A stretch of 60,726 nucleotides of DNA from Bacteroidales bacterium (lineage in GTDB: Bacteria > Bacteroidota > Bacteroidia > Bacteroidales > UBA3663). A program made the translations under genes and the position numbers. Under the pieces are notes generated by a model. It was not told the DNA's origin and did no database searches. It saw only the letters and a list, made by a program, of their open reading frames with translations. The stretch covers positions 1 through 60,726 of the forward strand of contig JAFYZW010000023.1 in the NCBI GenBank assembly GCA_017548545.1. The letters run 5' to 3'. This document shows, piece after piece, positions 20,329 to 29,129 of the stretch (positions are counted from its first letter, which is position 1; every line of letters begins with the position of its first letter).

Positions 20329-21933
20329 ATGACCTCAATATTCAAAACCAAACGCTTTCAACCGCAATTCCTCCCCGTATGCCGAGGGATTAGTGGAGGT
20401 CTCCTCCTGATGCTCGCTGCCGTGAGCACCACTGCACAAGCACAGGGGGATTTGAGTTCGAAAGGCTCCCACGAATACCAGGATGCCCAGGAGGTATGGC
20501 GCAACACGGGCAATGCAGCAGGTCTGGGACTGGACTCGCTCACCGATCGCGGCCTCACCTACTTCGAGCTGTCGCAGACCAACAGCGACCATCACCTCGT
20601 GCAGGACGGCGACAAGAAGAACACCTTCCATTTCCTCTCCGAGCGTTACCAGCGCGTCAGCAGGCACATCGTGGGCTTCGGACGTTTTGAGTTCAATACC
20701 GGCCGCGACTTCAACCGCGCATGGTGCGACGTGCTCCGCAACGAGCACAGCAACCCCTACATCTCAGGCAGTGCCATCCCAGGCAAGTACGAACGTCAGT
20801 TCATCGACCTCACCGCCTGGCTCTCCACCATCCACACCGGTCACTTCACCTACGGTTTCCGTCTCGATTACAAGGTGGGCGACTACTCCCGCCTGAAGGA
20901 TCCGCGTTCGCGCGTGATGATGGCCCGTTATCGCGTGGCCCCCGCCATCACCTACACCCTCGGTCGGCACAGCGTAGGTCTGGCACCCCACTATCAGCGC
21001 TACAAGGAGAAACTCACCGGCCTCACCACCGTCCAAAGCGATGCCACGCTGATGTATTACCAGGCCACGGGCCTCGAACACGTCATTGGCACCGTGGGCG
21101 GCTACAATGCCTACAGTCGCGAATACCTGAACCATGAGTTCGGCCTCGAATTCGAATACAGTTTCCGCACCGAAGCCTTCCAAAGCCTTAACGCCTTCGG
21201 CTTCCAACACGCCCGCGAATACATGTACGAGCAGTATAAGGCCGAGCCTGCTGCCTGGCGCAACCAGGAGTGGCGGTTCCAGTCGCAAAACCGCATCCAT
21301 GGCAATGCGATGCTCCATCAGCTCGACCTGACGCTGAAATACAAGCCCGCCTTGGGCGATGAACACCGTCAGCAGAAAGTCATCGAACTCAACTCCGAGA
21401 CGGGCGCATCGACCACCTATTACCAGACGCTCATCACCTACAAGAACCGCTACGAGCAGTACGAATACCTGGCCGACATGCATTACAAGCTGTTTTGGCT
21501 CAACGGCGACAAGGCCAAGGCATACACTGGTGCATGTGCCACCTACCAATACGATAAGGCGCAGTACAACCTCCCCGTATCGACGCGTGAAGTAGGCGGA
21601 CTGGATGCTTTGCTCGAAGGCGGTGGTGCACTCTACCACAAGGGCGACAAATCCCTCTGGGTGGAAGCCACGGCCGGCTATCACTTCTCCACCCAGTCGG
21701 ACCTCAACCTCAACGACGCCACGGGCATCTATGCCACCAGCGTGCTGCTCCCCGATATGGACTATTACGGCGCCAACTACTACAAGGGCCAGCTTGAACT
21801 CACCTATCAGATGCCCGTCACCTTCAAGACCTACCGCAACATCTGGTTCATCAAGTTTGGAGGCTCCTACCTCAAGACCGACAACGACACCGACGGCTAC
21901 CATATAGCCGCCTCCGTCGGAATTTATTATTAA
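20329..21933 (+). CDS. DUF6850-type outer-membrane beta-barrel protein
   Basis: A 534-aa predicted outer-membrane barrel with an N-terminal export signal (GGLLLMLAAVSTTAQAQ). Many amphipathic aromatic strands follow, such as FTYGFRLDYKVGDYSR and HEFGLEFEYSFR. It ends with a terminal strand of the AASVGIYY type, typical of proteins inserted by the BAM machinery. The gene sits third in the operon, after the TonB-dependent receptor and DUF4876 lipoprotein and before a metalloprotease. DUF6850 barrels are typically found in this neighbourhood in Bacteroidetes. No plug or TonB box is present. The family label rests on context and general appearance, so it is less certain than the barrel prediction. 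Confidence 0.8.
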   Translation: MTSIFKTKRFQPQFLPVCRGISGGLLLMLAAVSTTAQAQGDLSSKGSHEYQDAQEVWRNTGNAAGLGLDSLTDRGLTYFELSQTNSDHHLVQDGDKKNTFHFLSERYQRVSRHIVGFGRFEFNTGRDFNRAWCDVLRNEHSNPYISGSAIPGKYERQFIDLTAWLSTIHTGHFTYGFRLDYKVGDYSRLKDPRSRVMMARYRVAPAITYTLGRHSVGLAPHYQRYKEKLTGLTTVQSDATLMYYQATGLEHVIGTVGGYNAYSREYLNHEFGLEFEYSFRTEAFQSLNAFGFQHAREYMYEQYKAEPAAWRNQEWRFQSQNRIHGNAMLHQLDLTLKYKPALGDEHRQQKVIELNSETGASTTYYQTLITYKNRYEQYEYLADMHYKLFWLNGDKAKAYTGACATYQYDKAQYNLPVSTREVGGLDALLEGGGALYHKGDKSLWVEATAGYHFSTQSDLNLNDATGIYATSVLLPDMDYYGANYYKGQLELTYQMPVTFKTYRNIWFIKFGGSYLKTDNDTDGYHIAASVGIYY

Positions 21934-21937
21934 TTCA

Positions 21938-21964
21938 GAGTACTCCGAGTACTCCGATAATTCC
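21938..21964. repeat. 9-bp tandem repeat (GAGTACTCC) between operon genes
   Basis: GAGTACTCC, GAGTACTCC and GATAATTCC lie between the barrel stop codon and the next gene. The unit core GAGTACTC is palindromic. Confidence 0.8.
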
Positions 21965-21976
21965 GACCACATCCTC

Positions 21977-23734
21977 ATGCGCCTCACGCTTCTGCTTCTC
22001 CTCCTCTCGCTATTCCTCTCGGCCCAAGCCGAACAGCTGACCGAAGTGCCCCGCGACCTGCTGGGCAAGGACTTCATCGTGGCAGCACGTGTGGAGCAAG
22101 TGAGTCGCGACTGGTGGATGGGCAAGAAACACATCTGTCCGGGAGTACGCATGTATGACCCGCAGCTCGTCCGTTTCTCGATACGCAACGACAGCCTCGT
22201 CATCACCACCGACGATGCCCGCTTCAAGCCCGAGCCCACCGTCCTTCCGATAGCCTCAATGCAAGGCGACAACTACCTCGTGGACCTTTCCCCCTTTTTC
22301 CTCAAGATTCAAAAGGGCTTGGATATCTTTTCCGGCAAAAGCATCCCCGGCGAACTTGTCGATAGCCGAATCACCATGCTCCGAGGCGACCTCCGCCACC
22401 TCGAAGTCCGCATCGACCACACCTACTCAAACCATGAACCCTTAACCCTGAACCATGAACCCTTAACCCTTAACCCTTACAAAATTACAATTCGTAAGTC
22501 CCTATTGCAACTCCCCTCTCCCGCCATGCAGCGCCGACCCGCCGACAAACGCATAGGCTACAAGGACAACGAGCACCCCTATATCAACCGATTCCCCTTG
22601 AACAAGGGCACAAACATCGTCTTCCACATCGACGACAGTTTCCCCAAGCTGTGGCAGGACGCCATCCGTCAGGGCATCGAGGACTGGAACCTGGCCTTCG
22701 CAACCATTGGCCATCCCGACCTCCTGAAAGGGCTAACCTTTGCCGAGAGCGGCAAGGACTTCGACCCCTTCGACATCACCAGCAACACCTTCTTCCGCAT
22801 CGAAAGCGAGCAGGCCAATGCCGAAGGCCGTCACTGGATCGACCCACGCACAGGAGAAATCCTGCAGGCCGATGTGCTCTTCTATTCGAATGTCATCGCC
22901 AAGCTCAAATCCTGGCTCTTCCTCCAGACCGCCGCCTACTACCCCGATGTTCGTCACGGGATAAGCGATAGCCTGGTGTTTCACCTCATCCGCTACGCTG
23001 CCGCCCACGAGATTGGTCATTGTCTGGGCCTCGAACACAACTTCCGCGCCTCGTTTGCCTATCGCACCGAAGACCTGCGCAATCCCGCCTTCTGCGCGAC
23101 ACACGGCACCACGGCCAGCATCATGGACTATGCCCGCTTCAATTACGTGGCCCAACCGGGCGACAGTGTGACTTACGTCTTCCCGCCCATCCTCGGCCCC
23201 TACGACATCTATTCCATCCAGGCAGGATATAGTGATTTTGCCGACGACGCCACCTACTTGGAATTCCTCGACCAACATCAGGACGAGGCCTGTTACCTCT
23301 ATCGCAAAGCGAGCCGCGGCGCCATTCCCAACGACCCCGACGTGCAACCCTCCGACCTCGGCGACGATGCCCTGGCCTCGACACGCTACGGCATCGCCAA
23401 CCTCCAGTATATCGCAGCCCATATCCGCGAATGGAACCCCGGCAAGGCCGACCCTTGGGAAAGCATGCCCGCCACTCGCCTTGAACTGCAACGCTATTAT
23501 TTCGACCTGCTAAGTCACCTGCTGCCACGTCGCAACGACCCCGAAGTGCGTTCCTTCCTCGACCTGCAGCTGAGCCAAGGCTACCTCTTCCTCAAATATC
23601 CGGGCACCGACGAGGAACTGGAGAAGTTGCGCGATGAGTTCATGAATAAACTGTCATCAAGCCCACCGCCCCTTCCGCACATGTCCAGAGTAAGGAAGCC
23701 CGACCGACAACGAATCTTCCATCCACACAAATAG
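21977..23734 (+). CDS. Secreted zinc-dependent metalloprotease (metzincin type)
   Basis: A 585-aa secreted protein with signal peptide MRLTLLLLLLSLFLSAQA. The zinc-binding motif HEIGHCLGLEH (His344, His348, His354, Glu345) has the metzincin form HExxHxxGxxH and is followed downstream by SIMDYARF, a Met-turn candidate. The N-terminal part (VPRDLLGKDFIVAARVEQVS) matches the DUF5117/DUF4953-type Bacteroidetes proteases. A stretch near residue 155 (HEPLTLNHEPLTLN) is encoded by a 21-bp tandem repeat (22430 onward) and looks like an in-frame insertion between domains. The gene ends one base before the S46 peptidase start. It probably processes proteins or peptides for the associated receptor. Confidence 0.88.
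   Translation: MRLTLLLLLLSLFLSAQAEQLTEVPRDLLGKDFIVAARVEQVSRDWWMGKKHICPGVRMYDPQLVRFSIRNDSLVITTDDARFKPEPTVLPIASMQGDNYLVDLSPFFLKIQKGLDIFSGKSIPGELVDSRITMLRGDLRHLEVRIDHTYSNHEPLTLNHEPLTLNPYKITIRKSLLQLPSPAMQRRPADKRIGYKDNEHPYINRFPLNKGTNIVFHIDDSFPKLWQDAIRQGIEDWNLAFATIGHPDLLKGLTFAESGKDFDPFDITSNTFFRIESEQANAEGRHWIDPRTGEILQADVLFYSNVIAKLKSWLFLQTAAYYPDVRHGISDSLVFHLIRYAAAHEIGHCLGLEHNFRASFAYRTEDLRNPAFCATHGTTASIMDYARFNYVAQPGDSVTYVFPPILGPYDIYSIQAGYSDFADDATYLEFLDQHQDEACYLYRKASRGAIPNDPDVQPSDLGDDALASTRYGIANLQYIAAHIREWNPGKADPWESMPATRLELQRYYFDLLSHLLPRRNDPEVRSFLDLQLSQGYLFLKYPGTDEELEKLRDEFMNKLSSSPPPLPHMSRVRKPDRQRIFHPHK
22430..22486. repeat. 21-bp tandem repeat inside the metalloprotease gene
   Basis: Two copies of a 21-bp unit beginning AACCATGAACCCTTAACCC are followed by partial TTAACCC units. 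All are in frame and encode HEPLTLN repeats between the N-terminal and catalytic regions. Confidence 0.8.
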
Positions 23735-23735
23735 C

Positions 23736-25766
23736 ATGAAGAAACCGACATCCATCATACTGTTGCTATTCATTTGCTGCTGCGCATTCTCACAGGTCTC
23801 CACAGGCCTGTGGTTCCCGCATCAGGCCGTGTCCGACGAGGTCTATCAGCTGCTTCGCAAGGACGGTATCAGGATGAGCCGCGAGCAAATCTACTCCACC
23901 GACGAGGCCAGCCTCTCCACCGCCATCCTCTCGCTGAGCCAGGAGGGTGGACTCGCCTCGCCCTTCGCCACCGCCTCGTTCATCTCCGACGACGGACTCA
24001 TCATCACCAACTACCACTGCGTGAGCCGATACATCAAGGACATCTCGACACCCGAGAACGACTACGTCAAGTATGGATGCTGGGCCGAAAGCCGCGAACA
24101 GGAAGCCCCGCTCCACAACCTGCAGGTCAACCAGCTCGTTTCCTGCGAAGACATCACCGCCCAGCTGGCCGAAGGCCTCGACAGTCTGTCGGGCAAGGTG
24201 CGCACCGACTCCCTCGCCGAACGTGCCGCCCGTTTTGCCAAGGCAGCCAAGAACACCGGCAGCGAAGGTACACGCGTCTATGCCATGATGGGTGGACAGC
24301 AATACATCGTGGCACGTTACAGGATGTACCACGACGTGCGCATCGTGGCCAGCCCTCCCGTCTCGCTTGCCATGGTGGGTGGCGACGAAGCCAACTGGCA
24401 ATGGCCCCGCTATGCCTGCGACTTCGCCATCCTGCGCGTCTATGCCAACAAGGCAGGGCTTTCGACCGCCTATAAGGCCACCAACATCCCCTATCATCCC
24501 ACCTCCTATCTGAAGATTGCTAAAAAAAGTCCCAAACGGGGCGACTTCGTCATGGTGGCCGGCTTCCCCTCGCAGACACGCAAGCACATCCCGTGGTTTG
24601 CCGTCGATAAGATTGTGAACTCCGACACCCGCTTCCGCATGGACGTCTCAAAAGCCAAGATGGACTATTTGAAGACCTGTCAGGAAAAAGCCACGGGCGA
24701 AAAGAAGTCCGCCTACGGCGTGCGCATCAGCAGCATCAACAATACCTACACACGCTCACGCGGCGAGATCAACGGCACACGCGAAGGCAAACTTGTGGAA
24801 CGCCGCCGACAGGAGGACGAGGCACTGCAGGCCTGGATCAACGCTTCGCCCGAACGTCAACAGGAATATGGGGCCACGCTCATCGACGACATGCACAACA
24901 ACTACCGTCAGCTCACCCGCTTCAACCATGCCGAAGAGGTGTTCAACCAGGTGGTGAGCAGCGGCGCATCCATCCTGCCTTTCGCCGGGAAGTTCGAGAA
25001 ACTCCTCAACATCGACCGCGCCAAACGTCAGAACCGTGACAAGGCCATGGAGAACGAAATGAAGGAGATACGCCGCATCGCCGACGACTTTTTCCGACAG
25101 TTCGACCGCGACGAGGACTGCGGCTTGATGAAGACACTCCTGCCCTATTACATCAAGGAGATGGATCCCGAATACCTTGAGGACATCTACAAGCAGCCGT
25201 ACGACATGGACCGCCTCTATGCCCAGTCACTGCTCACCGACCAAGCCAACGTCAATACCTTCCTCGACAATGCCGTCGAGCAGGGCACCCAGGCCTTGCA
25301 GCAAGATACGCTCTACAACCTCTGCCTCGCCTTCTACCGCAACCGCGTTGCACGCATCAGCCGCGACCGTACTCCCTACGCACGTCGCCAGACCGAACTC
25401 TACAGCACCTACATGCGCGCCTACAGCGATATGCAGCAGGACAAGGTGAAGGAATACGATGCCAACAAGACCATGCGCCTCTCCCCTGGTAAGGTCAAGG
25501 ACTACAGCAAACAGAAAGGCATGCCCGTTCCCTGCTGTCTCCTCGCCAACGCCGAGACTGCATCGGGCAATTCGGGCAGTCCCGTCGTCAATGCCAAGGG
25601 CGAACTCGTCGGCCTCAACTTCGACCGCGAAGAGTCAGGCCTCGCCTCCATCTACCGCACCGATCCCGCCCTCATGCGCAACATCTTCGTCGATATCCAA
25701 TATGTCCTCTGGGTCCTCAAGAACAAGTCCCATTCGCAATACGTCCTCTCCGAGCTAGAACATTGA
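23736..25766 (+). CDS. S46-family dipeptidyl peptidase (DPP7/DPP11 type)
   Basis: Exopeptidase of family S46, 676 aa, releasing dipeptides from the N-termini of oligopeptides in the periplasm. It has a signal peptide (SIILLLFICCCAFS), the catalytic His in ITNYHCV (His94) and the catalytic Ser in ASGNSGSPVV (Ser613). Eighteen residues after the Ser is Arg631 in GLNFDRE. As I recall, an Arg here is characteristic of DPP11 enzymes (Asp/Glu preference), where DPP7 has Gly. Specificity is inference and should be confirmed by alignment. The gene is last in the five-gene uptake operon and starts one base after the metalloprotease stop. It fits an operon that digests imported protein fragments. Confidence 0.92.
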   Translation: MKKPTSIILLLFICCCAFSQVSTGLWFPHQAVSDEVYQLLRKDGIRMSREQIYSTDEASLSTAILSLSQEGGLASPFATASFISDDGLIITNYHCVSRYIKDISTPENDYVKYGCWAESREQEAPLHNLQVNQLVSCEDITAQLAEGLDSLSGKVRTDSLAERAARFAKAAKNTGSEGTRVYAMMGGQQYIVARYRMYHDVRIVASPPVSLAMVGGDEANWQWPRYACDFAILRVYANKAGLSTAYKATNIPYHPTSYLKIAKKSPKRGDFVMVAGFPSQTRKHIPWFAVDKIVNSDTRFRMDVSKAKMDYLKTCQEKATGEKKSAYGVRISSINNTYTRSRGEINGTREGKLVERRRQEDEALQAWINASPERQQEYGATLIDDMHNNYRQLTRFNHAEEVFNQVVSSGASILPFAGKFEKLLNIDRAKRQNRDKAMENEMKEIRRIADDFFRQFDRDEDCGLMKTLLPYYIKEMDPEYLEDIYKQPYDMDRLYAQSLLTDQANVNTFLDNAVEQGTQALQQDTLYNLCLAFYRNRVARISRDRTPYARRQTELYSTYMRAYSDMQQDKVKEYDANKTMRLSPGKVKDYSKQKGMPVPCCLLANAETASGNSGSPVVNAKGELVGLNFDREESGLASIYRTDPALMRNIFVDIQYVLWVLKNKSHSQYVLSELEH

Positions 25767-25775
25767 TTATCATCA

Positions 25776-25934
25776 CGAATTATTTTTTTATCACGAATTA
25801 TAGAATTAGAGAATTATTATTCTATGCTCGATTACGTAAACACCCCCAATTCTTAAATTCGCTAATTCGTGACAAAAAACAAAACAAATTCGTGACAAAA
25901 AAATTCATGATCATTCGTGATAATTCGTGTTAAA
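25776..25934. repeat. Inverted CACGAATTA/TAATTCGTG repeat cluster
   Basis: The intergenic region holds CACGAATTAT twice on the left (about 25775-25802). On the right it holds several inverse copies (CTAATTCGTGAC, AAATTCGTGAC, ATAATTCGTGT, about 25860-25932). The arms could fold into a long imperfect hairpin. The cluster separates the S46 gene from the BspA-like gene. No clear -7 box was found for the latter. Confidence 0.65.
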
Positions 25935-25946
25935 AAACAAAATATT

Positions 25947-27470
25947 ATGCAAATCTCTACATCAACAAAATTCCTCGCAGCCGTGCTCATGATAGCCTGC
26001 TGCCAGTACGCAACAGCCGAGACCGTCACTGTGACCGAGCCTGGCACCTTGTCCACCCTCATCGACGCCACCGCCAAGACCACCACGACGTCCCTGAAAG
26101 TCACCGGCCCCCTCAACGGTGCCGACATCCTCTTCCTCCGCCAGATGATGACCGCCGGCCTCACCTCCAGCGAGACCAACGAAGGCGTGCTTGCCGAACT
26201 CGACCTCAGCGACGCCACCATCGTCGCCAGCGAAGACATCTACTACAAGACCAGCAAGGTGAACTACACCACCGCCGACAACGTAATTGGCGACTGGATG
26301 TTCAACAACTGTCGCACCCTCACCAGCATCAAGCTGCCCAAGACGGCCACCAGCATCGGCCAGAGTGCTTTCCTCCGTCTCGAAAGCCTCGTCACCGTTG
26401 AGCTTCCCGAAGCCCTCGTCACCATCGACAAGAGTGCATTCTCCTACAGCAGTGCCATCGCCGAAGTGGCCTTCCCCGCCACGCTCGACAGCATTCAGAC
26501 CTACGCCTTCCAGAGTGCAACAGGACTGAAGAAGATCAGCTTTGCCGATGGAGCCACATTGCGCTACATAGGTGAGAGCGCCTTCAGCTATTGCACCGCC
26601 CTCGAAGCTGCCGAACTGCCCGCAACTGTGGAAGTCATCGGAACAAGCGCATTCAGCGGCGATGCAGCCCTGACCAGCTTCACCTTCCCCGCAGCATTGA
26701 AGGAGATGGGCAACAACGTCTTCCAGACTTGCACCAACCTCAGCGAGGTATCCGAGATTCCCGCAGGTGTCACCAGCCTCGGCTACGGCATCTTCCAGAA
26801 TGCGCCCCTGTCAACCATCTCGGTAAGCAAAGACAACACCTGCTATGAGGTCCAGGACAACGTGCTCTTCAATGCCGGCAAGACCATCCTGATGTACGTG
26901 CCGATGAATTGCGGCAAGACCACCTACACCGTACCATCGACCGTAACCGAGATCCTCAATTTCGCCTTCTACAAAGTAGCCACCCTCAAGGAGCTCAAAC
27001 TCAACGAAGGCCTCACCACCATCTGGAACACCGCATTCTCGCAGACCGGCCTTGAGACACTGGTCATCCCCAGCACCGTCACCACCATCAGCTCCTACAT
27101 GCTCGAAGGCTGCACCGCACTCACCGGAGTCACCATCCTCGGCACCATCAGCGACGTTCCGAACAATGCCTTCCGTGAGGCTGCCAACATGGAGCGCATC
27201 GCTTTTGCCCAGGCCACACCGCCCACCTTCGTCAAGAACTCGTTCTACGGCAACCCCGCCACCATCTACGTCTATGTCCCCAGCGAATCCATCCCCGCGT
27301 ACGAGACAGCCATGACCGTAGCCAACCGTTCGTCCTACGTCTTCTGCGACATCAACACCAGCGACATCCAGCTGCCCGAAGCCAATAGCCAAAAGCTAAA
27401 CCCCATCCGCTACGACCTCCTCGGCCGTCCCATCAAAGGCACTGCCAAGGGTTTGTTCATCAAGAAATAA
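25947..27470 (+). CDS. BspA-type leucine-rich-repeat (LRR_5) secreted protein
   Basis: A 507-aa secreted protein with a signal peptide (TKFLAAVLMIACCQYATA). The start is placed at 25947 to give this signal. Multiple LRR_5/BspA repeats of about 23 residues follow, with the pattern (S/T)IGxxAFxxxxxLxxVxLPxxL. Examples are TSIGQSAFLRLESLVTVELP and IGESAFSYCTALEAAELPAT. The C-terminus (IRYDLLGRPIKGTAKGLFIK) resembles the short conserved tail found on many secreted Bacteroidetes proteins. BspA-like proteins are surface adhesins in this phylum; the binding partner here is unknown. It is the last clearly GC-rich gene before the boundary region. Confidence 0.9.
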   Translation: MQISTSTKFLAAVLMIACCQYATAETVTVTEPGTLSTLIDATAKTTTTSLKVTGPLNGADILFLRQMMTAGLTSSETNEGVLAELDLSDATIVASEDIYYKTSKVNYTTADNVIGDWMFNNCRTLTSIKLPKTATSIGQSAFLRLESLVTVELPEALVTIDKSAFSYSSAIAEVAFPATLDSIQTYAFQSATGLKKISFADGATLRYIGESAFSYCTALEAAELPATVEVIGTSAFSGDAALTSFTFPAALKEMGNNVFQTCTNLSEVSEIPAGVTSLGYGIFQNAPLSTISVSKDNTCYEVQDNVLFNAGKTILMYVPMNCGKTTYTVPSTVTEILNFAFYKVATLKELKLNEGLTTIWNTAFSQTGLETLVIPSTVTTISSYMLEGCTALTGVTILGTISDVPNNAFREAANMERIAFAQATPPTFVKNSFYGNPATIYVYVPSESIPAYETAMTVANRSSYVFCDINTSDIQLPEANSQKLNPIRYDLLGRPIKGTAKGLFIKK

Positions 27471-27484
27471 TCAAAAGCTTGAAG

Positions 27485-27604
27485 ATGTATACAGGCAAGT
27501 TGCTCCGCAATGGCGATTATGCAGTCAACAAGGACTACCATACGCGGAAGAATGCACTCAACATCGCGAAGGAGCATCTGTCCCAAATCAGCGAACATTC
27601 GTAG
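27485..27604 (+). CDS. Short ORF of 39 codons, possible gene remnant
   Basis: An open frame from ATG 27485 to TAG (MYTGKLLRNGDYAVNKDYHT, then RKNALNIAKEHLSQISEHS) lies 14 bases after the BspA-like gene. Its composition is protein-like, with alternating charged and hydrophobic residues. It has no obvious ribosome-binding site and I recognise no family. It could be the end of a decayed gene. Confidence 0.3.
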   Translation: MYTGKLLRNGDYAVNKDYHTRKNALNIAKEHLSQISEHS

Positions 27605-27825
27605 TATTTATAACACGAATTGCCACAAATGATCATGAATTATTTGAAGGTCACACTGATTTCCACAGATGGGCACGGATTACGATGAACACCAGCCCTA
27701 TTGTGAAACACGACCAAATTATCTGTGATTTTCTGTGTGACAAGAATGAGAATGCTAGTCATCCCCCTTTAAGGGGGACCGAGAGGGTTTTTAAGGAAAG
27801 TCGAAACCCTATTTAAAATCATGGC
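27605..27825. other. Non-coding spacer with a perfect C5-T3A2-G5 palindrome
   Basis: No credible gene is visible. It contains CACGAATT- and CACAGAT-type dispersed intergenic repeats and a 15-base near-palindrome CCCCCTTTAAGGGGG (27763-27777), followed by a short T-run. This could be a terminator or the left end of the 42-bp array. Confidence 0.5.
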
Positions 27826-28245
27826 ATGTCCCCCAATGGCCGCTGGAGGATATGCCACGATTGTTGTATGTCCCCTAACGTCCACTGGAGGATATGCACA
27901 GATGGAAGAATGTCCCCCAACGTTCACTGAAGGATATGCTCCGATGGTAGCATGTCCCCTAACGTTTGCTGAAGGATATGCGACGATTGTGGGATGTCCC
28001 CTAACGTACGTTGGAGGATATGCGCTGATTATGGGATGTCCCCTAACGTACGCTGAAGGACATGCGCTGATTGTAGAATGTCTCCTAATGTACGCTGAGG
28101 GACATGCTCCGTTTGTGGGATGTCCTCTAACGTACAATGAAGGATATGCGCCGATTGTAGGATGTCTCCCAACGTACGCTGAAGGATATGGTTCAACAGA
28201 ATGATATCCTCTTACGTTCGTTGGGGGACATGCGGCGTTTTTGTA
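27826..28245. repeat. Tandem array: 42-bp unit x 10, no indels
   Basis: Ten units start at 27826, 27868, 27910, 27952, 27994, 28036, 28078, 28120, 28162 and 28204, each exactly 42 bases; the last is diverged at its start. Most units begin ATGTCCCCTAACGT and carry GGACAT or GGATAT 22 bases later, so each has a short inverted repeat (ATGTCC/GGACAT) around a near-palindromic ACGTACG core. Because 42 is a multiple of three, both strands stay open and would encode 14-residue repeats (plus strand CPLTYAEGHALIVE-like). I see no ribosome-binding site or promoter for either reading. Confidence 0.9.
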
Positions 28246-28272
28246 TTATCAAGGATAGTGACAGAGAAGCAA

Positions 28273-28310
28273 AGCAATCCCCGAAAACCCATGGGTTCTC
28301 GAGGATTGCT
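28273..28310 (-). terminator. Terminator hairpin for the small minus-strand gene
   Basis: AGCAATCC (28273-28280) pairs with GGATTGCT (28303-28310). An inner stem CGAAAACCC/GGGTTCTCG closes over a two-base turn. It lies downstream of the minus-strand gene ending at 28365; the minus strand continues TTGCTTCT, a weak T-tract. Confidence 0.65.
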
Positions 28311-28364
28311 TCATGACAATGGATGTCAAGATACGAATTGCTGTTTGCTTCCTTGTCGATGAGG

Positions 28365-28544
28365 TTAGGCGGTGAAGCGGTAGTGGCCCATGTGGAAGTG
28401 CGTGGGAACGGGGCGGATGTCGATGTCGGCCTTGGTGGCAGTGGTGTTGCTCTTGCGGCTGGTGAAATACTCGGCGACCTTGGCGCTAACGAAAAGGAAT
28501 ACTGAGAAGAGGATCACGGTGGTGAAGAATACGATTGCGAACAT
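28365..28544 (-). CDS. Small single-pass membrane protein (59 aa)
   Basis: An ORF from ATG 28544 encodes an N-terminal TM helix (MFAIVFFTTVILFSVFLFVS) followed by a charged, Ser/Thr-rich tail ending PTHFHMGHYRFTA with three His residues. A TACCTTTG -7 box lies on the minus strand at 28621-28628 and a hairpin terminator follows at 28273-28310. The gene is therefore a complete transcription unit. A longer frame to 28688 would run through the promoter. I do not recognise the family. It is isolated between the tandem array and the conflict island. Confidence 0.65.
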   Translation of the reverse strand: MFAIVFFTTVILFSVFLFVSAKVAEYFTSRKSNTTATKADIDIRPVPTHFHMGHYRFTA

Positions 28545-28620
28545 AGTTGTAATTTTTTTAATTGTTAATATTATTGTTGTTTTGACATCGAAAGGATGTC
28601 TGTGAATCTTTTTCACACCG

Positions 28621-28628
28621 CAAAGGTA
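28621..28628 (-). promoter_or_regulatory. -7 box of the small membrane protein gene
   Basis: The minus strand reads TACCTTTG, 76 bases upstream of ATG 28544. Confidence 0.55.
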
Positions 28629-28937
28629 GGGGTATTCCTGCACGCCTGCAAGTTTTTTCCCGACTTTTTGATCGGGATATGGCGACAAGGTCGCGAATGC
28701 GCGACAAAGCGGGAGAGGTCTAGTTTTTTCTGTCGCTTAACACGATGTTTTTTGTCACGATTTAGATACTATACTGCTTCGCCTATGTCGTAGAGATTGT
28801 CGCGTCAAGATTCCTTTTCTTGTATGTTTTTTGATTCATTTTTTATGTTTTTTCAACAAAAAAACATATAAGCACACGAAAAAGTGTTAAAATTTACAAA
28901 ATCAAGAAGAAAAAAAACATTTTTTCAAAAAATTTTG
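28629..28937. other. AT-rich intergenic region
   Basis: No gene is visible between the two promoters. The left part has scattered GTCGC/GCGAC words. The right part (about 28840-28937) is A/T-run rich, as expected upstream of a promoter. Confidence 0.6.
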
Positions 28938-28945
28938 TATATTTG
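28938..28945 (+). promoter_or_regulatory. -7 box of the island's leader transcript
   Basis: TATATTTG matches TAnnTTTG, with A/T-rich DNA upstream. The first protein start is at 29318, so the transcript would have a leader of about 370 bases. Confidence 0.6.
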
Positions 28946-29102
28946 CACCTGTGTTTTGCGATGCCATACCTTATATATAAATATAAATATAGCGGAACAA
29001 ATCACATCATAAAAAGGCGTTTACAAGCGCTCTGTTTGAGACCTATCGAAATCTTGCAAATTACTGATTGAAATCTTGAACATAGCAACGGTAAGCATCT
29101 TC

Positions 29103-29129
29103 GGGATGTGTTTATACACATCCCCTTTT
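29103..29129 (+). terminator. Leader hairpin, candidate attenuator for antitermination
   Basis: GGGATGTGT (29103-29111) pairs perfectly with ACACATCCC (29116-29124) around loop TTAT and is followed by CTTTT. It lies about 160 bases into the leader and about 190 bases before the UpxY-like gene. In capsule loci, UpxY-type factors act on such leaders to let RNA polymerase read through. A role as their target here is inference. Confidence 0.6.

Noticed and set aside
27821..28204. Repeat protein encoded by the 42-bp array
   Set aside because: Both strands are open only because the unit length is a multiple of three; neither has a ribosome-binding site or promoter. Kept as a repeat, with coding left as a test.
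27826..28245. CRISPR array
   Set aside because: The 42-bp units are contiguous and degenerate without unique spacers, and no cas gene is nearby.
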